DNA of 64,000 nt from Streptomyces griseochromogenes (GCF_001542625.1 NZ_CP016279.1:2294001-2358000), one strand, 5' to 3'; shown: positions 39,301-53,000, numbered from the stretch's first letter. Numbers and translations: made by a program. The notes: a model not told the origin generated them from the sequence alone.

Positions 39301-42300
39301 GTTGCATCCGGCTTTGTTGGATGCGGCGTTGCATGTGGCTGGTTTGGGTGTTGGTGGTGAGGGGTTGGTGTTGCCGTTCGCGTGGGGTGATGTGGTGGTG
39401 CATGCGGCGGGTGCGGTGTCGGCGCGGGTGCGGATCGTTCCGGGGGTTTCGGGTGAGGGTGTGTCTGTCACGTTGGCGGATGCTGTTGGTGGGTTGATTG
39501 CTTCGGTGGGGTCGTTGGTGTTGCGGCCGATGTCCGCTGATGCGTTGGCTGGGGGGCGGGCTCGGGATGGGTTGTTCCGGGTGGAGTGGGTGCCTGCCCT
39601 GTCTGCGGAGTCCGTCGAGTCTGTTGAGCAGGCGGATGGTGGGCGGTGGGTGTGGGTTGGTGTTGGTGGTGTGGGTGAGTTGGTGGCTGGGGTGGAGGCG
39701 GGTGGTGAGGTGCCTGAGGTTGTGGTGGTGTGTGCTGTGCCGGAGTCGGGGGTGGGTGTTGCGGAGGCGGCTCGGGGTGTGGCGGTGGGCGTGCTTGGTG
39801 TGGTGCGGGAGTGGTTGGCTGCGGATGTGTTGTCGGGGTCGCGGTTGTTGGTGGTGACGGAGCGGGCGGTGGACGCCGGCTCTGAGACGTTGGTCGAGGT
39901 TGCGGGTGCGTCGGCGTGGGGTCTCGTACGGGCCATCCAGTCGGAGAATCCGGGTCGTGTGCTGCTGGCTGACGTTGACGATGTGGCTGACGCTGGTGTG
40001 GAGGTGGTGTTGCGGGCGGGTGTTGCCTCGGGTGAGGCGCAGTTCGTGGTGCGTTCGGGTCAGGTGCGGGTTCCGCGTCTGGGGCGTGCGGTGCCGGGGT
40101 TGCGGGTTCCGGCGGAGGGTGGTTGGCGTCTTGGGTTCAGTGAGCGGGGCACGCTGGACAATCTGGTTCTGGCGCCTGCGGATGCGGGTGAGTTGGGTGT
40201 GGGTGAGGTGCGGGTGGGGTTGCGTGCGGCGGGGGTGAATTTCCGGGATGTGTTGAATGTGTTGGGGATGTATCCGGGTGAGGCGGGTTTGCTTGGTTTG
40301 GAGGGTGCGGGTGTGGTGTTGGAGGTGGGGTCTGGGGTGAGTGGGTTGCGGCCGGGTGATGCGGTGATGGGGTTGTTCTCGGGGGCGTTTACGGCGGAGG
40401 CGGTGACGGATGCGCGGTTGTTGGCGCCGGTTCCGGTTGGTTGGTCGATGGCGGAGGCGGCTGCGGCGCCGGTGGTGTTTTTGACGGCTTGGTATGCGTT
40501 GGTGGAGCTGGCCGGTTTGCAGTCGGGTGAGTCGGTGTTGGTTCATGCGGCTGCGGGTGGTGTGGGTATTGCCGCGGTGCAGTTGGCGCGTCATCTGGGT
40601 GCGGAGGTGTTCGCGACGGCGTCGCCGTCGAAGTGGGTGGCCGTGCGGGAGCTGGGCGTCGAGACAACCCACATCGCTTCGTCGCGGACGACGGAGTTCG
40701 AGGCGGTTTTCCGTGATGTGTCGGGTGGGCGTGGTGTGGATGTGGTGCTGGACTCGCTGGCGGGTGAGTTCGTGGACGCTTCGCTGCGCTTGACCCGTCC
40801 CGGTGGGCGGTTTGTGGAGATGGGCAAGACCGATATCCGTGATCCTGAGGAGGTCGAGCGGCTGCATCGGGTGGCGTATCAGGCGTTTGATCTGTTGCAG
40901 CAGGACCCGGGTGTGATCGGGGCGATGCTGTCGTCGTTGACGGAGTTGTTCGCTCGGGGTGTGCTCAGGCCGTTGCCGGTGGCGTGCTGGGATGTGCGGC
41001 GGGCGGTGGATGCGTTCCGGTTCCTGAGTCAGGCTCGTCACATCGGCAAGGTCGTACTGACCGTTCCGGCTGGTGCCGGCCGGCAGATGGTGCACACGGG
41101 TACGGTGCTGATCACGGGTGCTTCGGGTGCGTTGGGCAGGCTGGTGGCCCGGCACCTCGTCGTGAGTGGTCAGGCGCAGCGGTTGTTGCTGGTCTCGCGC
41201 CGGGGTATGGACGCGTCGGGTATGCCGGAGCTGGTGGCGGAACTGCATCAGTTGGGGGCTGAGGTCAGGGTTGCGGCTTGCGATGCCGCTGACCGTGACC
41301 AGTTGGCGGGTCTTGTTGCAGAGGTGCCGTTGACCGGGGTGGTTCATGCGGCGGGTGTGCTTGATGACGGGTTGGCTGTGTCGTTGACGCCTGAGCGGGT
41401 GGAAGCGGTGATGCGGCCCAAGGTTGATGCGGCCTGGCACCTGCATGAGCTCACTCGTCATCTGGATCTGGATATGTTCGTTCTGTTCTCGTCGATTGCT
41501 GGTGTTACCGGTAATGCGGGTCAGGCGAATTATGCGGCTGCGAATACGTTCTTGGATGCGTTGGCTGCGTATCGGTGTCGTGAGGGTTTGTCTGGTGTGT
41601 CGTTGGCGTGGGGTCCGTGGGATGAGGGGATGGCTGGTGGGCTGACGGATGCTGATTGGCAGCGGATGGCTCGTCAGGGGTTGCGGCCGTTGTCGGGGCC
41701 GGAGGGTCTGGAGTTGCTGGACGCGGCTGCTGTTGAGGCGGTTGATCCGTTGCTGGTGGCGGCCCGGCTGGACCTTGCCGCGTTGCGTCGCTCGGGTGAG
41801 ATCCCACCGCTCCTCTCGGCTCTCGTTCAGGCAGGCCGTGCGAACGCCCCGGCCCGCCGCACGGTCGGCGCCCCGGCTGCCGGCGGCGACCATGCCCTGG
41901 CCGGGCGCTTGGCTGCACTGAGCCCGGCCGAGCAGCAGGACGTGCTGCAGGACCTGGTCATGGAGCAAGCGGCTCTGGTTCTGGGGATGTCCGGACCGGA
42001 CATCATCGAAGCCGGTCGCACGTTCCGTGATGTCGGGTTCGATTCCCTGACCGCGGTCGAACTGCGTAACCGGCTGAACAGCGCCACCGGTCTGCACCTG
42101 CCGGCAACGGCCGTCTTCGACTACCCCACCCCGACAGCCCTGGCCGAGTTCTTGGCGCAGGAAATGCTTGGTTCGACGACGGAGGAAACAACCGCCCTCT
42201 CGGCCTACTCCGGACTCGACAAGCTCGAAGCCTCGATCACCGAGATCATTGGCGATGACACTGCACGGACGCGGGTCACAGCACGGCTCAAGGACATTCT

Positions 42301-42427
42301 TACTCTGCTGAACGACGCCGGCGGACCCAGTGAAGTCGGGGACGACGGTGACTCGGTTGCCGACAAGATTCAGTCGGCCAGCGATGACGACATGTTCGAT
42401 TTCATCGATAACCAGCTTGGAATCTGA
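27062..42427 (+). CDS. Modular type I PKS, rest of module 1 plus modules 2 and 3 (3' part of the frameshifted gene)
   Basis: This part begins in a post-DH linker, so TTG at 27062 is not a natural start; it continues the gene that starts at 20361. Module 1: ER 27640-28560 ([15 protein letters not shown]), KR 28575-29150 (LDD, NYAAAN), ACP 29420-29640 (Ser 29525). Module 2: KS 29717-31000 (Cys 30227), AT 31320-32390 (HAFH 31910), DH 32430-33290, ER 33900-34820, KR 34850-35420, ACP 35690-35910. Module 3: KS 35990-37250 (Cys 36500), AT 37580-38670 (HAFH 38171), DH 38710-39540, ER 40150-41070, KR 41095-41670, ACP 41930-42150. Every catalytic motif checked is intact, so each module adds a malonyl-derived C2 unit and reduces it fully. 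The C-terminal ~90 residues end in [14 protein letters not shown], an acidic helical docking domain that fits the N-terminus of the next gene. Confidence 0.9.
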   Translation: MFRVEWVPALSAESVESVEQADGGRWVWVGVGGVGELVAGVEAGGGVPEVVVVCVVPESGVGVAEAARGVAVGVLGVVREWLAADVLSGSRLLVVTERAVDAGSETLVEVAGASAWGLVRAIQSENPGRVLLADVDDVADAGVEVVLRAGVASGEAQFVVRSGQVRVPRLGRAVPGLRVPAEGGWRLGFSERGTLDNLVLAPADAGELGVGEVRVGLRAAGVNFRDVLNVLGMYPGEAGLLGLEGAGVVLEVGSGVSGLRPGDAVMGLFSGAFTAEAVTDARLLAPVPVGWSMAEAAAAPVVFLTAWYALVELAGLQSGESVLVHAAAGGVGIAAVQLARHLGAEVFATASPSKWAAVRELGVDASHIASSRTTEFEAVFRDVSGGRGVDVVLDSLAGEFVDASLRLTRPGGRFVEMGKTDIRDPEEVERLHRVAYQAFDLLQQDPGVIGAMLSSLTELFARGVLRPLPVACWDVRRAVDAFRFLSQARHIGKVVLTVPVRESGRAGTVLITGASGALGRLVARHLVVSGQAQRLLLVSRRGLDASGMPELVAELHQLGAEVRVAACDAADRDQLAGLVAEVPLTGVVHAAGVLDDGLAVSLTPERVEAVMRPKVDAAWHLHELTRHAGLESFVLFSSIAGVWGNAGQANYAAANTFLDALAAYRCREGLSGVSLAWGPWDEGMAGGLTDADWQRMARQGLRPLSGPEGLELLDAAAVEAVDPLLVAARLDLAALRRSGEIPPLLSALVQAGRANAPARRTVGDSAAGDSNALASRLAVLTSDERAELVQDLVMSQAALVLGMAGPETIDSGRTFRDVGFDSLTAVELRNRLNTATGLRLPATVIFDYPTPAVLAEFVLGEVLGDVGGVSVGAVIPAGGGVVVDDDRFVIVGMGCRFPGGVSSPGEFWRLLVSGGDAVGEFPVDRGWGGDVYDPDPDAVGKSYSGRGGFLYGAGEFDAGFFGISPREALAMDPQQRLLLETSWEALEDAGIDPGGLRGSATGVFAGLIYHDYLQFGAVSGDVEGYLGTGGSGGVASGRVAYALGLEGPAVTVDTACSSSLVAVHLAVQSLRSGECSLALAGGVTVMATPGTFVDFSRQRGLAADGRCKAYAQGADGTGWGEGVGVLVLERLSDARRLGHRVLGVVAGSAMNQDGASNGLTAPNGPAQQRVIRSALASAGLGTGDVDVVEGHGTGTRLGDPIEAQALIATYGQDRSVERPLWLGSVKSNIGHTQAAAGVAGIIKMVAAMQHGVVPATLHVDAPSSHIDWDAGAVRLVTEAVAWPDAGRPRRAGVSSFGFSGTNAHVIIEQAPADDTPGTDPTTGPADDTAGVLPVVPWVVSGRTPEGLAAQAERLTEHIQDHEDATATDVGWSLARTRSALEHRAVVLGADQAELLAGLGALAEGREVAGVVTGVVGPVGKVGFVFTGQGAQRLGMGRELYEAFPVFAEAFDAVCAGLDEHLNGSVAAVIRGEGRPDWVGAGLVDETVWAQAGLFAVEVALFRLLESWGIAPQVVAGHSIGELAAAHVAGVWSLEDACAVVAARGRLMQELPSGGAMVAVEATEEQVAEAIQDRALVGIAAVNGPRAVVISGAEAEVEAVAEELAQAGARTRRLRVSHAFHSPLMEPMLERFAEVVGSVGYRTPQLAMVSALTGQSVTSEVTDPAYWVSHVREAVRFADAVSALRDNGVRTFIEIGPDGVLSGMGPQTRSAGDAGGEVWLPVLRRGRGEVRALFTAVAKVHVRGLAVDWDQVFAGRGAERVDLPTYAFQRQRYWLPASSGLIDATGLGQSPARHPLLGAAVTLPSNGGLVLTGRLSLAAQPWLADHVVSGRVVVPGAALLEMVVRAGDEAGCGLVEELLVEAPLVLAGRGGVRVQVTVEGPDEAGRRVVGVYAQAEDAGVEGEWVRHAVGVVAPADADADADADADAGVVGVEVDGLSVWPPVGAVEVDLAGFYSGLAEVGLVYGPVFRGTRAVWRRGEELFAEVALPDDVSAGEFGLHPALLDAALHVIVGVGGRGELPEVPFAWGRVSLHAVGASVARVRVRPAPSGEGVSVTLADAVGGLIASVGSLVLRPLSADALAGGRARDGLFRVEWVPALSAESVESVEQADGGRWVWVGVGGVGELVAGVEAGGGVPEVVVVCVVPESGVGVAEAARGVAVGVLGVVREWLAADVLSGSRLLVVTERAVDAGSETLVEVAGASAWGLVRAIQSENPGRVLLADVDDVADAGVEGVLRAGVASGEAQFVVRSGQVRVPRLGRAVPGLRVPAEGGWRLGFSERGTLDNLVLAPAGSGELGVGEVRVGLRAAGVNFRDVLNVLGMYPGEAGLLGLEGAGVVLEVGSGVSGLRPGDAVMGLFSGAFTAEAVTDARLLAPVPVGWSMAEAAAAPVVFLTAWYALVELAGLQSGESVLVHAAAGGVGIAAVQLARHLGAEVFATASPSKWAAVRELGVDASHIASSRTTEFEAVFRDVSGGRGVDVVLDSLAGEFVDASLRLTRPGGRFVEMGKTDIRDPEEVERLHRVAYQAFDLLQQDPGVIGAMLSSLTELFARGVLRPLPVACWDVRRAVDAFRFLSQARHIGKVVLTVPAGAGRQMVHTGTVLITGASGALGRLVARHLVVSGQAQRLLLVSRRGMDASGMPELVAELHQLGAEVRVAACDAADRDQLAGLVAEVPLTGVVHAAGVLDDGLAVSLTPERVEAVMRPKVDAAWHLHELTRHLDLDMFVLFSSIAGVTGNAGQANYAAANTFLDALAAYRCREGLSGVSLAWGPWDEGMAGGLTDADWQRMARQGLRPLSGPEGLELLDAAAVEAVDPLLVAARLDLATLRRSGEIPPLLSGLAHTGPSNAPARRTVGAPAAESNNALASRLAVLTSDERAELVQDLVMSQAALVLGMAGPETIDSGRTFRDVGFDSLTAVELRNRLNTATGLRLPATAVFDYPTPTALAEFVLGEVLGEAADETADSRDGLVPVSGSDDDDRFVIVGMGCRFPGGVSSPGEFWRLLVSGGDAVGEFPVDRGWGGDVYDPDPDAVGKSYSGRGGFLYGAGEFDAGFFGISPREALAMDPQQRLLLETSWEALEDAGIDPGGLRGSATGVFAGLIYHDYLQFGAVSGDVEGYLGTGGSGGVASGRVAYALGLEGPAVTVDTACSSSLVAVHLAVQSLRSGECSLALAGGVTVMATPGTFVDFSRQRGLAADGRCKAYAQGADGTGWGEGVGVLVLERLSDARRLGHRVLGVVAGSAMNQDGASNGLTAPNGPAQQRVIRSALASAGLGTGDVDVVEGHGTGTRLGDPIEAQALIATYGQDRSVERPLWLGSVKSNIGHTQAAAGVAGIIKMVAAMQHGVVPATLHVDAPSSHIDWDAGAVRLVTEAVAWPDAGRPRRAGVSSFGFSGTNAHVIIEQAPADDTPDTDPADGDAGALPVVPWVVSGQSAIGLGAQAERLAEFLQDRADVRVADVGWSLARTRSALEHRAVVLGADQAELLAGLGALAEGREVAGVVTGVVGPVGKVGFVFTGQGAQRLGMGRELYEAFPVFAEAFDAVCAGLDEHLNGSVAAVVRGEGLPDWVGAGLVDETVWAQAGLFAVEVALFRLLESWGIAPQVVAGHSIGELAAAYVAGVWSLEDACAVVAARGRLMQELPSGGAMVAVEATEEQVAEAIQDRALVGIAAVNGPRAVVISGAEAEVEAVAEELAQAGARTRRLRVSHAFHSPLMEPMLERFAEVVSAVGYQTPQLAMVSALTGQPVTSEVTDPAYWVSHVREAVRFADAVSALRESGVRTFVEIGPDGVLSGMGPQIRTTSEAGDAGEPGNGEVWLPVLRRGRDEVRALFTAVAKVHVRGLAVDWEQIFTRTGARRVDLPTYAFQRQRYWLNAVSASRVEHLGLESSGHPLLGAAVELPATGGLVLTGQLSLSAQPWLADHVVAGRVVVPGAALLEMAVRAGDEAECGRIEELLIETPLTLPERGGVRVQVTVEGPDEAGRREFGVYAQAEDASGGEWTRHATGVVAPADMGVDEVVVGDGELAVWPPVGAVEVDLADFYGGLGRRGLVYGPVFRGTQAAWRRGEELFAEVALPEGVTVAGFGLHPALLDAALHVAGLGVGGEGLVLPFAWGDVVVHAAGAVSARVRIVPGVSGEGVSVTLADAVGGLIASVGSLVLRPMSADALAGGRARDGLFRVEWVPALSAESVESVEQADGGRWVWVGVGGVGELVAGVEAGGEVPEVVVVCAVPESGVGVAEAARGVAVGVLGVVREWLAADVLSGSRLLVVTERAVDAGSETLVEVAGASAWGLVRAIQSENPGRVLLADVDDVADAGVEVVLRAGVASGEAQFVVRSGQVRVPRLGRAVPGLRVPAEGGWRLGFSERGTLDNLVLAPADAGELGVGEVRVGLRAAGVNFRDVLNVLGMYPGEAGLLGLEGAGVVLEVGSGVSGLRPGDAVMGLFSGAFTAEAVTDARLLAPVPVGWSMAEAAAAPVVFLTAWYALVELAGLQSGESVLVHAAAGGVGIAAVQLARHLGAEVFATASPSKWVAVRELGVETTHIASSRTTEFEAVFRDVSGGRGVDVVLDSLAGEFVDASLRLTRPGGRFVEMGKTDIRDPEEVERLHRVAYQAFDLLQQDPGVIGAMLSSLTELFARGVLRPLPVACWDVRRAVDAFRFLSQARHIGKVVLTVPAGAGRQMVHTGTVLITGASGALGRLVARHLVVSGQAQRLLLVSRRGMDASGMPELVAELHQLGAEVRVAACDAADRDQLAGLVAEVPLTGVVHAAGVLDDGLAVSLTPERVEAVMRPKVDAAWHLHELTRHLDLDMFVLFSSIAGVTGNAGQANYAAANTFLDALAAYRCREGLSGVSLAWGPWDEGMAGGLTDADWQRMARQGLRPLSGPEGLELLDAAAVEAVDPLLVAARLDLAALRRSGEIPPLLSALVQAGRANAPARRTVGAPAAGGDHALAGRLAALSPAEQQDVLQDLVMEQAALVLGMSGPDIIEAGRTFRDVGFDSLTAVELRNRLNSATGLHLPATAVFDYPTPTALAEFLAQEMLGSTTEETTALSAYSGLDKLEASITEIIGDDTARTRVTARLKDILTLLNDAGGPSEVGDDGDSVADKIQSASDDDMFDFIDNQLGI

Positions 42428-45400
42428 GTACGCCGCTGTCTCGGCAGGCGTAACAAGGAAGGCGTTTTTGGATGGCGAACGAAGAGAAGCTTCGTGACTA
42501 TCTCAAACGGGTCACCACTGATCTGCACCAGACCCGTGAACGCCTGCGTGAGATAGAGGACCGTCGGCAGGAGCCGATGGCAATCGTGGGTATGGGGTGT
42601 CGTTTTCCTGGGGGTGTGTCGTCTCCGGGGGAGTTTTGGCGGTTGTTGGTGTCGGGTGGGGATGCGGTGGGGGAGTTTCCGGTGGATCGGGGTTGGGGTG
42701 GGGATGTGTATGACCCGGATCCGGATGCGGTGGGGAAGAGTTATTCGGGTCGGGGTGGGTTTTTGTATGGGGCGGGGGAGTTTGATGCGGGGTTTTTCGG
42801 GATCAGTCCGCGTGAGGCGTTGGCGATGGATCCGCAGCAGCGGTTGTTGTTGGAGACGTCGTGGGAGGCGTTGGAGGATGCGGGGATTGATCCGGGTGGT
42901 TTGCGGGGGTCGGCGACGGGTGTGTTCGCGGGTTTGATCTATCACGATTATTTGCAGTTTGGTGCGGTGTCGGGGGATGTGGAGGGGTATTTGGGTACGG
43001 GTGGTTCGGGTGGGGTGGCGTCGGGGCGGGTGGCGTATGCGTTGGGTCTTGAGGGTCCGGCGGTGACGGTGGATACGGCGTGTTCGTCGTCGTTGGTGGC
43101 GGTGCATTTGGCGGTGCAGTCGTTGCGGTCGGGTGAGTGTTCGTTGGCGTTGGCTGGTGGTGTGACGGTGATGGCGACGCCGGGTACGTTTGTTGATTTT
43201 TCGCGGCAGCGGGGGTTGGCGGCGGATGGCCGGTGTAAGGCGTATGCGCAGGGGGCGGATGGTACGGGGTGGGGTGAGGGTGTGGGTGTGCTGGTGTTGG
43301 AGCGGCTTTCGGATGCCCGGCGTCTTGGTCATCGGGTTCTTGGGGTGGTGGCCGGGAGTGCGATGAATCAGGATGGTGCGTCCAATGGGCTGACGGCGCC
43401 GAATGGTCCGGCTCAGCAGCGGGTGATCCGGGCTGCGCTGGCCAGTGCTGGGGTGGGTGCGGACGGGGTTGATGTTGTCGAGGGGCATGGGACGGGGACG
43501 CGGCTGGGTGATCCGATCGAGGCGCAGGCGCTGATCGCCACGTATGGCCAGGACCGGTCGGTGGAGCGGCCGTTGTGGCTGGGTTCGGTGAAGTCGAATA
43601 TCGGTCATACGCAGGCGGCGGCCGGTGTGGCGGGGATCATCAAGATGGTCGCTGCGATGCAGCATGGTGTGGTTCCGGCGACGTTGCATGTGGATGCTCC
43701 GTCTTCGCACATCGACTGGGATGCGGGTGCGGTGCGGTTGGTGACGGAGGCGGTGGCGTGGCCGGATGCCGGGCGTCCCCGGCGGGCGGGTGTGTCCTCG
43801 TTCGGGTTCTCCGGCACCAACGCGCACGTGATCATCGAACAGGCCCCCGCCGACGACACCCCCGACACCGACCCCGCCGACGGTGATGCGGGTCTGCCGC
43901 CGGTGGTGCCCTGGGTGGTGTCGGGACGCACGGCTGCAGGGCTCGCCGCACAGGCGGAAAGGCTCTCGGCCTTTGTCCAGAGCTGTGCGGATGTGGGTGT
44001 GGCCGATGTGGGTTGGTCCCTCGCGGCGATGCGGTCGGCGTTGGAGCACCGGGCGGTGGTGCTGGGCGCTGACCAGGCGGAACTCCTGGCGGGGCTGGAC
44101 GCGCTCGCTGAGGGGCGTGAGGTCGCGGGCGTGGTGACGGGAGTGGTGGGCCCGGTCGGCAAGGTGGGCTTTGTGTTCACCGGTCAGGGTGCTCAGCGGC
44201 TGGGTATGGGCCGGGAGTTGTATGAGGCGTTCCCCGTGTTCGCCGAGGCCTTCGACGCCGTCTGCGCGGGTCTGGATGAGCATCTGAACGGATCCGTGGC
44301 CGCCGTCATCCGGGGTGAAGGCCGACCGGACTGGGTGGGCGCGGGTCAGGTGGATGAGACGGTGTGGGCGCAGGCGGGACTGTTCGCGGTCGAGGTGGCG
44401 CTGTTCCGGTTGCTGGAGTCGTGGGGGATTGCCCCGCAGGTCGTCGCCGGCCACTCGATCGGTGAACTGGCCGCCGCCCACGTCGCCGGAGTCTGGTCCC
44501 TGGAAGACGCGTGCGCGGTTGTGGCTGCGCGTGGTCGGTTGATGCAGGAGTTGCCTTCGGGTGGGGCGATGGTCGCTGTCGAGGCCACGGAGGAGCAGGT
44601 CGCCGAAGCGATCCAGGGTCGTTCTTTGGTGGGGATCGCGGCGGTGAATGGCCCTCGGGCTGTGGTGATTTCTGGTGCTGAGGCCGAGGTGGAGGCGGTT
44701 GCGGAGGAGCTGGCCCGGGCAGGGGCGCGTACCAGGCGTCTGCGGGTGTCGCACGCGTTCCACTCCCCGTTGATGGAGCCGATGCTGGAGCGGTTCGCCG
44801 AGGTGGTCGGTTCGGTCGGCTACCAGGAGCCGCGGCTGGCTATGGTGTCGGCGCTGACCGGGCAGCCTGTGACCAGTGAGGTCACCGACCCCGCGTACTG
44901 GGTGTCGCATGTCCGTGAAGCGGTTCGTTTCGCTGATGCGGTGTCGGCGCTGCGTGAGAGTGGTGTGCGGACGTTCGTCGAGATCGGTCCGGACGGGGTC
45001 CTGTCGGGCATGGGCCCCCAGACCCACACCACCAGCGAGGCCGGTGACGCTGATGCCGATGAGGCGTGGCTGCCGGTGCTGCGCCGTGGTCGTAATGAGG
45101 TCAAGGCGCTGCTCACAGCTTTGGCCAGGATCCATGTCCGGGGCCTGGCGGTGGACTGGGAGCAGATCTTCACGGGGACGGGCGCGCGTCGCGTCGATCT
45201 GCCCACGTATGCGTTCCAGCGTCAGCGGTACTGGCTTCCGGCGAGTTCCGGCCTGGTTGATGCGACCGGGCTGGGACAGTCTCCGGCGCGTCATCCGTTG
45301 CTGGGCGCGGCCGTTGAATTGCCCGCGAACGGTGGCCTGGTGCTGACCGGGCGGTTGTCCGTGGCTGCCCAGCCGTGGCTGGCAGACCATGTCGTGGCCG

Positions 45401-48400
45401 GTCGGGTGGTGGTGCCGGGTGCGGCACTGCTGGAGATGGCCGTACGCGCCGGCGACGAAGCCGAGTGCGCACGGATCGAGGAACTGCTCATCGAAACGCC
45501 CCTGACGCTGCCGGAACGCGGCGGCGTGCAGGTACAGGTCACCCTTGCTGAGCCGGATCACGAGGGTCGACGAGACGTGGCGATCTACTCCCGGCCCGAG
45601 GACGCCGTACCCGGAGAGCAGTGGACTCGACACGCCACAGGCGTGGCAACGCCTGCCGAAGTTGTAGTTGGGGATGGGGAGTTGGCGGTGTGGCCGCCGG
45701 TGGGTGCGGTAGAGGTGGACTTGGCTGATTTCTATGGTGGGTTGGGTCGGCGTGGGTTGGTGTATGGGCCGGTGTTTCGGGGGACGCAGGCGGCGTGGCG
45801 GCGTGGTGAGGAGTTGTTTGCTGAGGTTGCGTTGCCGGAGGGGGTGACGGTTGCGGGGTTTGGGTTGCATCCGGCTTTGTTGGATGCGGCGTTGCATGTG
45901 GCTGGTTTGGGTGTTGGGGGTGAGGGGTTGGTGTTGCCGTTTGCGTGGGGTGATGTGGTGGTGCATGCGGCGGGTGCGGTGTCGGCGCGGGTGCGGATCG
46001 TTCCGGGGGTTTCGGGTGAGGGTGTGTCTGTCACGTTGGCGGATGCGGTTGGTGGGTTGATTGCTTCGGTGGGGTCGTTGGTGTTGCGGCCGTTGTCTGC
46101 TGATGCGTTGGCTGGGGGGCGGGCTCGGGATGGGTTGTTCCGGGTGGAGTGGGTGCCTGCCCTGTCTGTGGAGTCCGTCGAGTCTGTTGAGCAGGCGGAT
46201 GGTGGGCGGTGGGTGTGGGTTGGTGTTGGTGGTGTGGGTGAGTTGGTGGCTGGGGTGGAGGCGGGTGGTGGGGTGCCTGAGGTTGTGGTGGTGTGTGCTG
46301 TGCCGGATTCGGGGGTGGGTGTTGCGGAGGCGGCTCGGGGTGTGGCGGTGGGTGTGCTTGGTGTGGTGCGGGAGTGGTTGGCTGCGGATGTGTTGTCGGG
46401 GTCGCGGTTGTTGGTGGTGACGGAGCGGGCGGTGGACGCCGGTTTTGAGGTGCCGGTGGTGGGGGCTGCGTCGGTGTGGGGGTTGGTGGGTGCGGTCCAG
46501 TCGGAGAATCCGGGTCGTGTGCTGCTGGCTGATGTTGATGATGTGGCTGCTGTTGGTGTGGAGGGGGTGTTGCGGGCGGGTGTTGCCTCGGGTGAGGCGC
46601 AGTTTGTGGTGCGTTCGGGTCAGGTGCGGGTTCCGCGTCTGGGGCGTGCGGTGCCGGGTTTGCGGGTTCCGGCGGAGGGTGGTTGGCGTCTTGGGTTCGG
46701 TGAGCGGGGCACGCTGGACAATCTGGTCCTGGTGCCTGCCGGCTCTGGTGAGTTGGGTGTGGGTGAGGTGCGGGTGGGGTTGCGTGCGGCGGGGGTGAAT
46801 TTCCGGGATGTGTTGAATGTGTTGGGGATGTATCCGGGTGAGGCGGGTTTGCTTGGTTTGGAGGGTGCGGGTGTGGTGTTGGAGGTGGGGTCTGGGGTGA
46901 GTGGGTTGCGGCCGGGTGATGCGGTGATGGGGTTGTTCTCGGGGGCGTTTACGGCGGAGGCGGTGACGGATGCGCGGTTGTTGGCGCCGGTTCCGGTTGG
47001 TTGGTCGATGGCGGAGGCGGCTGCGGCGCCGGTGGTGTTTTTGACGGCTTGGTATGCGTTGGTGGAGCTGGCCGGTTTGCAGTCGGGTGAGTCGGTGTTG
47101 GTTCATGCGGCTGCGGGTGGTGTGGGTATTGCCGCGGTGCAGTTGGCGCGTCATCTGGGTGCGGAGGTGTTCGCGACGGCGTCGCCGTCGAAGTGGGCGG
47201 CCGTGCGGGAGCTGGGCGTCGAGACAACCCACATCGCTTCGTCGCGGACGACGGAGTTCGAGGCGGTTTTCCGTGATGTGTCGGGTGGGCGTGGTGTGGA
47301 TGTGGTGCTGGACTCGCTGGCGGGTGAGTTCGTGGACGCTTCGCTGCGCTTGACCCGTCCCGGTGGGCGGTTTGTGGAGATGGGCAAGACCGATATCCGT
47401 GATCCTGAGGAGGTCGAGCGGCTGCATCGGGTGGCGTATCAGGCGTTTGATCTGTTGCAGCAGGACCCGGGTGTGATCGGGGCGATGCTGTCGTCGTTGA
47501 CGGAGTTGTTCGCTCGGGGTGTGCTCAGGCCGTTGCCGGTGGCGTGCTGGGATGTGCGGCGGGCGGTGGATGCGTTCCGGTTCCTGAGTCAGGCTCGTCA
47601 CATCGGCAAGGTCGTACTGACCGTTCCCGTGCGGGAGTCGGGGCGTGCCGGCACGGTGCTGATCACGGGTGCTTCCGGAGCGTTGGGCAGGCTGGTGGCC
47701 CGGCATTTGGCGGTGACTGGCCAGGCGCAGCGGTTGTTGCTGGTCTCGCGCCGGGGTATGGACGCGCCCGGTATGCCGGAGCTGGTCACCGAGTTGGCCG
47801 GCTTTGGGGTCACGGCGCAGGCTGTGGCTTGTGATGCCGCTGATCGGGGCCAGCTTGCTGGTGTTCTGGCTGATGTGCCGGTTGAGGTGCCGTTGACCGG
47901 GGTGGTTCATGCGGCGGGTGTGCTTGATGACGGGTTGGCTGTGTCGTTGACGCCTGAGCGGGTGGAAGCGGTGATGCGGCCCAAGGTTGATGCGGCCTGG
48001 CATCTGCATGAGCTCACTCGTCATCTGGATCTGGATATGTTCGTTCTGTTCTCGTCGATTGCTGGTGTTACCGGTAATGCGGGTCAGGCGAATTATGCGG
48101 CTGCGAATACGTTCTTGGATGCGTTGGCTGCGTATCGGTGTCGTGAGGGTTTGTCTGGTGTGTCGTTGGCGTGGGGTCCGTGGGATGAGGGGATGGCTGG
48201 TGGGCTGACGGATGCTGATTGGCAGCGGATGGCTCGTCAGGGGTTGCGGCCGTTGTCGGGGCCGGAGGGTCTGGAGTTGCTGGACGCGGCTGCTGTTGAG
48301 GCGGTTGATCCGTTGCTGGTGGCGGCCCGGCTGGATCTTGCGACGTTGCGTCGCTCGGGCGAGATCCCACCGCTCCTCTCGGCTCTCGTTCAGGCAGGCC
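27600..48400 (+). repeat. Four near-identical ER-KR-coding segments
   Basis: Segments of about 1.7 kb start near 27600, 33880, 40130 and 46690. They share almost all bases through ER and KR. A fifth copy in module 5 is diverged up to about 53500, then becomes near-identical to about 53990, which looks like a conversion-tract boundary. The DH and ACP parts instead pair as modules 1+2 and 3+4, so the modules are mosaics. Confidence 0.88.
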
Positions 48401-50060
48401 GTTCGAACGCTCCGGGCCGCCGCACGGTCGGCGCCCCGGCTGCCGGCGGCGACCATGCCCTGGCCGGGCGCTTGGCTGCACTGAGCCCGGCCGAGCAGCA
48501 GGACGTGCTGCAGGACCTGGTCATGGAGCAAGCGGCTCTGGTTCTGGGGATGTCCGGACCGGACATCATCGAAGCCGGTCGCACGTTCCGTGATGTCGGG
48601 TTCGATTCCCTGACCGCGGTCGAACTGCGTAACCGACTGAACAGCGCCACCGGTCTGCACCTGCCGGCAACGGCCGTCTTCGACTACCCCACCCCGACAG
48701 CCCTGGCCGAGTTTGTGCTGGGTGAGGTGTTGGGTGATGTGGGTGGTGTGTCGGTGGGGGCGGTGGTTCCTGCTGGTGGTGGGGTTGTGGTTGATGATGA
48801 TCGTTTTGTGATTGTGGGTATGGGGTGTCGTTTTCCTGGGGGTGTGTCGTCTCCGGGGGAGTTTTGGCGGTTGTTGGTGTCGGGTGGGGATGCGGTGGGG
48901 GAGTTTCCGGTGGATCGGGGTTGGGGTGGGGATGTGTATGACCCGGATCCGGATGCGGTGGGGAAGAGTTATTCGGGTCGGGGTGGGTTTTTGTATGGTG
49001 CGGGGGAGTTTGATGCGGGGTTTTTCGGGATCAGTCCGCGTGAGGCGTTGGCGATGGATCCGCAGCAGCGGTTGTTGTTGGAGACGTCGTGGGAGGCGTT
49101 GGAGGATGCGGGGATTGATCCGGGTGGTTTGCGGGGGTCGGCGACGGGTGTGTTCGCGGGTTTGATCTATCACGATTATTTGCAGTTTGGTGCGGTGTCG
49201 GGGGATGTGGAGGGGTATTTGGGTACGGGTGGTTCGGGTGGGGTGGCGTCGGGGCGGGTGGCGTATGCGTTGGGTCTTGAGGGTCCGGCGGTGACGGTGG
49301 ATACGGCGTGTTCGTCGTCGTTGGTGGCGGTGCATTTGGCGGTGCAGTCGTTGCGGTCGGGTGAGTGTTCGTTGGCGTTGGCTGGTGGTGTGACGGTGAT
49401 GGCGACGCCGGGTACGTTCGTTGATTTTTCGCGGCAGCGGGGGTTGGCGGCGGATGGCCGGTGTAAGGCGTATGCGCAGGGGGCGGATGGTACGGGGTGG
49501 GGTGAGGGTGTGGGTGTGCTGGTGTTGGAGCGGCTTTCGGATGCCCGGCGTCTTGGTCATCGGGTTCTTGGGGTGGTGGCCGGGAGTGCGATGAATCAGG
49601 ATGGTGCGTCTAATGGGCTGACGGCGCCGAATGGGCCGGCTCAGCAGCGGGTGATCCGTTCGGCGCTGGCCAGTGCGGGTCTGGGCACCGGTGACGTGGA
49701 CGTCGTCGAGGGACACGGGACGGGGACGCGGCTGGGTGACCCGATCGAGGCGCAGGCGCTGATCGCCACGTATGGCCAGGACCGGTCGGTGGAGCGGCCG
49801 TTGTGGCTGGGTTCGGTGAAGTCGAATATCGGTCATACGCAGGCGGCGGCCGGTGTGGCGGGGATCATCAAGATGGTTGCTGCGATGCAGCATGGTGTGG
49901 TTCCGGCGACGTTGCATGTGGATGCTCCGTCTTCGCACATCGACTGGGATGCGGGTGCGGTGCGGTTGGTGACGGAGGCGGTGGCGTGGCCGGATGCCGG
50001 GCGTCCCCGGCGGGCGGGTGTGTCCTCGTTCGGGTTCTCCGGCACCAACGCGCACGTGAT
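29711..50060 (+). repeat. Four near-identical KS-coding segments
   Basis: KS segments of about 1.25 kb start at 29711, 35986, 42586 and 48795 and are almost base-for-base identical, including silent positions (for example GGTATGGGGTGTCGTTTTCC at each start). They are G+T-rich with many TTG, GTG and GGT codons, unlike the C-ending codons of the loading KS and the KS of module 1. Such silent identity points to recent duplication or gene conversion. Confidence 0.9.
32801..32836 (+). repeat. (GCCGAT)6 microsatellite in the module 2 DH
   Basis: Six perfect GCCGAT units encode alternating Ala-Asp. The paralogous site in module 1 (about 26561-26584) has two GCCGAT and two GCCGGT units. The tract is in frame and lies in a surface linker, so length changes would be tolerated. 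Confidence 0.9.
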
Positions 50061-53000
50061 CATCGAACAGGCCCCCGCCGACGCCGCTGCGCAGGTCGAT
50101 CCTGTCGATGGTGATGCGGGTGCGCTGCCGGTGGTGCCCTGGGTCGTATCGGGACGCACGCCTGAAGGACTTGCCGCACAGGCGGAACGACTCACAGAAC
50201 ACATCCAGGACCACGAGGACGCTACCGCCACGGACGTGGGGTGGTCGTTGGCCAGGACCCGTTCGGCGTTGGAGCACCGGGCGGTGGTGTTGGGCGCTGA
50301 CCAGGCGGAACTCCTGGCGGGGCTGGGTGCGTTGGCCGAGGGGCGTGAGGTCGCCGGTGTGGTGACGGGGGTGGTGGGCCCGGTCGGCAAGGTGGGTTTT
50401 GTGTTCACCGGTCAGGGTGCTCAGCGGCTGGGTATGGGCCGGGAGTTGTATGAGGCGTTCCCCGTGTTCGCCGAGGCGTTCGACGCCGTCTGCGCGGGTC
50501 TGGATGAGCATCTGAACGGTTCTGTGGCCGCCGTCATCCGGGGTGAGGGTCTGCCGGACTGGGTGGGCGCGGGTCTGGTGGATGAGACGGTGTGGGCGCA
50601 GGCGGGACTGTTCGCGGTCGAGGTGGCGCTGTTCCGGCTTCTGGAGTCCTGGGGGATTGCCCCGCAGGTCGTCGCCGGCCACTCGATCGGTGAACTGGCC
50701 GCCGCCCACGTCGCCGGAGTCTGGTCTCTGGAAGACGCGTGCGCGGTTGTGGCCGCGCGTGGTCGGTTGATGCAGGAGTTGCCTTCGGGCGGGGCGATGG
50801 TCGCTGTCGAGGCCACGGAGGAGCAGGTCGCCGAAGCGATCCAGGGTCGTTCCTTGGTGGGGATCGCGGCGGTGAACGGCCCTCGGGCTGTGGTGATTTC
50901 CGGCGCTGAGGCTGAGGTGGAGGCGGTTGCGGAGGAGCTGGCCCGGGCAGGGGCGCGTACCAGGCGTTTGCGGGTGTCGCACGCGTTCCACTCCCCGTTG
51001 ATGGAGCCGATGCTGGAACGGTTCGCCGAGGTGGTCGGCGCGGTCGGCTACCAGACACCCCAGCTGGCCATGGTCTCCGCCTTGACCGGACAGGCGGTGA
51101 CCAGTGAGGTCACCGACCCCGCGTACTGGGTGTCGCATGTCCGTGAAGCGGTCCGTTTCGCTGATGCGGTGTCGGCGCTGCGTGAGAGTGGTGTGCGGAC
51201 GTTCGTCGAGATCGGTCCGGACGGGGTCCTGTCGGGCATGGGCCCCCAGACCCGCAGTGCCGGTGAGGCCGGTGGTGACGCTGGTGGTGAGGTGTGGCTG
51301 CCGGTGCTGCGCCGGGGGCGTGATGAGGTTCGGGCGCTGTTCACGGCGGTGGCCAAGGTCCATGTCCGGGGCCTGGCGGTGGACTGGGAGCAGATCTTCA
51401 CGGGGACGGGCGCGCGTCGCGTCGATCTGCCCACGTATGCCTTCCAGCGTCAGCGGTACTGGCTGACCCCGGTCTCGGCGAGCCGGGCCGAGCACCTGGG
51501 CCTGGAGAGCTCCGGTCACCCGCTGCTGGGCGCGGCCGTCGAGCTGCCCGCGACCGGTGGGCTGGTGCTGACCGGGCAGTTGTCCCTCTCCGCTCAGCCA
51601 TGGCTGGCGGACCATGTGGTGGCCGGTCGGGTGGTGGTGCCGGGTGCGGCACTGCTGGAGATGGCCGTACGCGCCGGCGACGAAGCCGAGTGCGCACGGA
51701 TCGAGGAACTGCTCATCGAAACCCCCCTGACACTGCCGGAACGCGGCGGCGTGCAGGTGCAGGTGACCGTGGGCGAAGCCGACCAGGAGGGACGCCGCGA
51801 GCTCGCGGTGTTCGCTCGGGCGGCCGAGGGAGCGTGGGTGCGGCATGCATCGGGAGCGCTGACCTCGGCCGAAACCGATGGGCAGGCCGGTGGGCAGGCG
51901 GGTGGACAGGCCGGTGGGCAGGCCGATAGGCAGGTCGGCGGGGAAGCCGCTGCGGAGGACACCGAGTGGGTCGCGCAGTGGCCGCCCGCCAAGGCCGTGG
52001 CCGTTGAGACGGGCGGGCTGTACGAAGGGCTGGCGGGCGCCGGGCTGGAGTACGGGCCGGTGTTCCGGGGAGTCCAGGCGGCGTGGCGGCGCGGGAATGA
52101 GCTGTTCGCCGAGGTCGCGCTGGCCGAGGGTACGGAGGTGTCCGGGTTCGGTCTGCACCCTGCGCTGCTCGACGCGGCTCTGCATGTCACGGAGCTGGAG
52201 TCGGTGGGCGGTGAGGGGCCGCTGCTGCCGCTCGAGTGGGGTGACGTAGCGGTGCACGCGGCGGGCGCGGTGGCGGCGCGGGTGCGGATCGCCCCGTCGG
52301 ATTCGGGCGACGGAGTGTCACTCACCCTGGTCGACGCGGTCGGCGGGTTGATCGCTTCCGCGGAGTCGGTGGTGCTGGGGGCGCTGCCGGCCGGTGCCCT
52401 GGAGCCGGCGGCTGGTACGGCCGGCGACGCGTTCTTCCGGGTGGAGTGGATTCCGGCCGCCGCGGCGGCGGGATCCGAGGAAGTGGGCTGCCGGTGGGCG
52501 GTGCTGGGTGAGGACGGCGGGCTGGGAGTGCCCGGTGCCACGCTCTACACGGACGTGGCTGAGTTGGTGGCCGCGGTGGCGGCGGGCGCGGAGGTGCCCG
52601 ACGTCGTGGTGGCCTGCTGCGTACCCGGCACAGGAGGCGGCGGTGACGCAGCCTCGGTCCGCTCCGGCGACTTGGCGGATGCGGCCCAGGAGGTCGTACT
52701 GCGGGTGCTGGGCGTGGTGCAGGAGTGGTTGGCGACGGGGGTGTTGGACGGATCGCGGCTCGTGGTGGTGACGGAGCGCGCCGTGGACGCCGGACCCGCG
52801 GTGGGCGTGCGGCTGGACGGCGCCGGTGTGGCCGGACTGGTGCGCGCGGCGGCGAACGAGCATCCGGAGCGGGTGGTGCTCGCGGATGTGGACGCACTGG
52901 TGGGCGCGGGAAGCCTGGTGCTCGGGGGCACGGAGCTGGGCGAGCCGGAGTTCGCGGTACGGGACGGACAGGTACGGGTGCCCCGGCTGGTGCGGGCGGT

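Noticed and set aside
32108..42097. Open antisense frame of more than 3,300 codons across the repeated PKS modules (similar ones at 1553-4087, 4250-7783, 26657-32068 and 42370-52257)
   Set aside because: These are mirror frames of PKS codons that lack TTA, CTA and TCA in GC-rich DNA. The predicted proteins are Arg/His/Pro/Thr-rich with no domain, no ribosome site, and they repeat with the modules.
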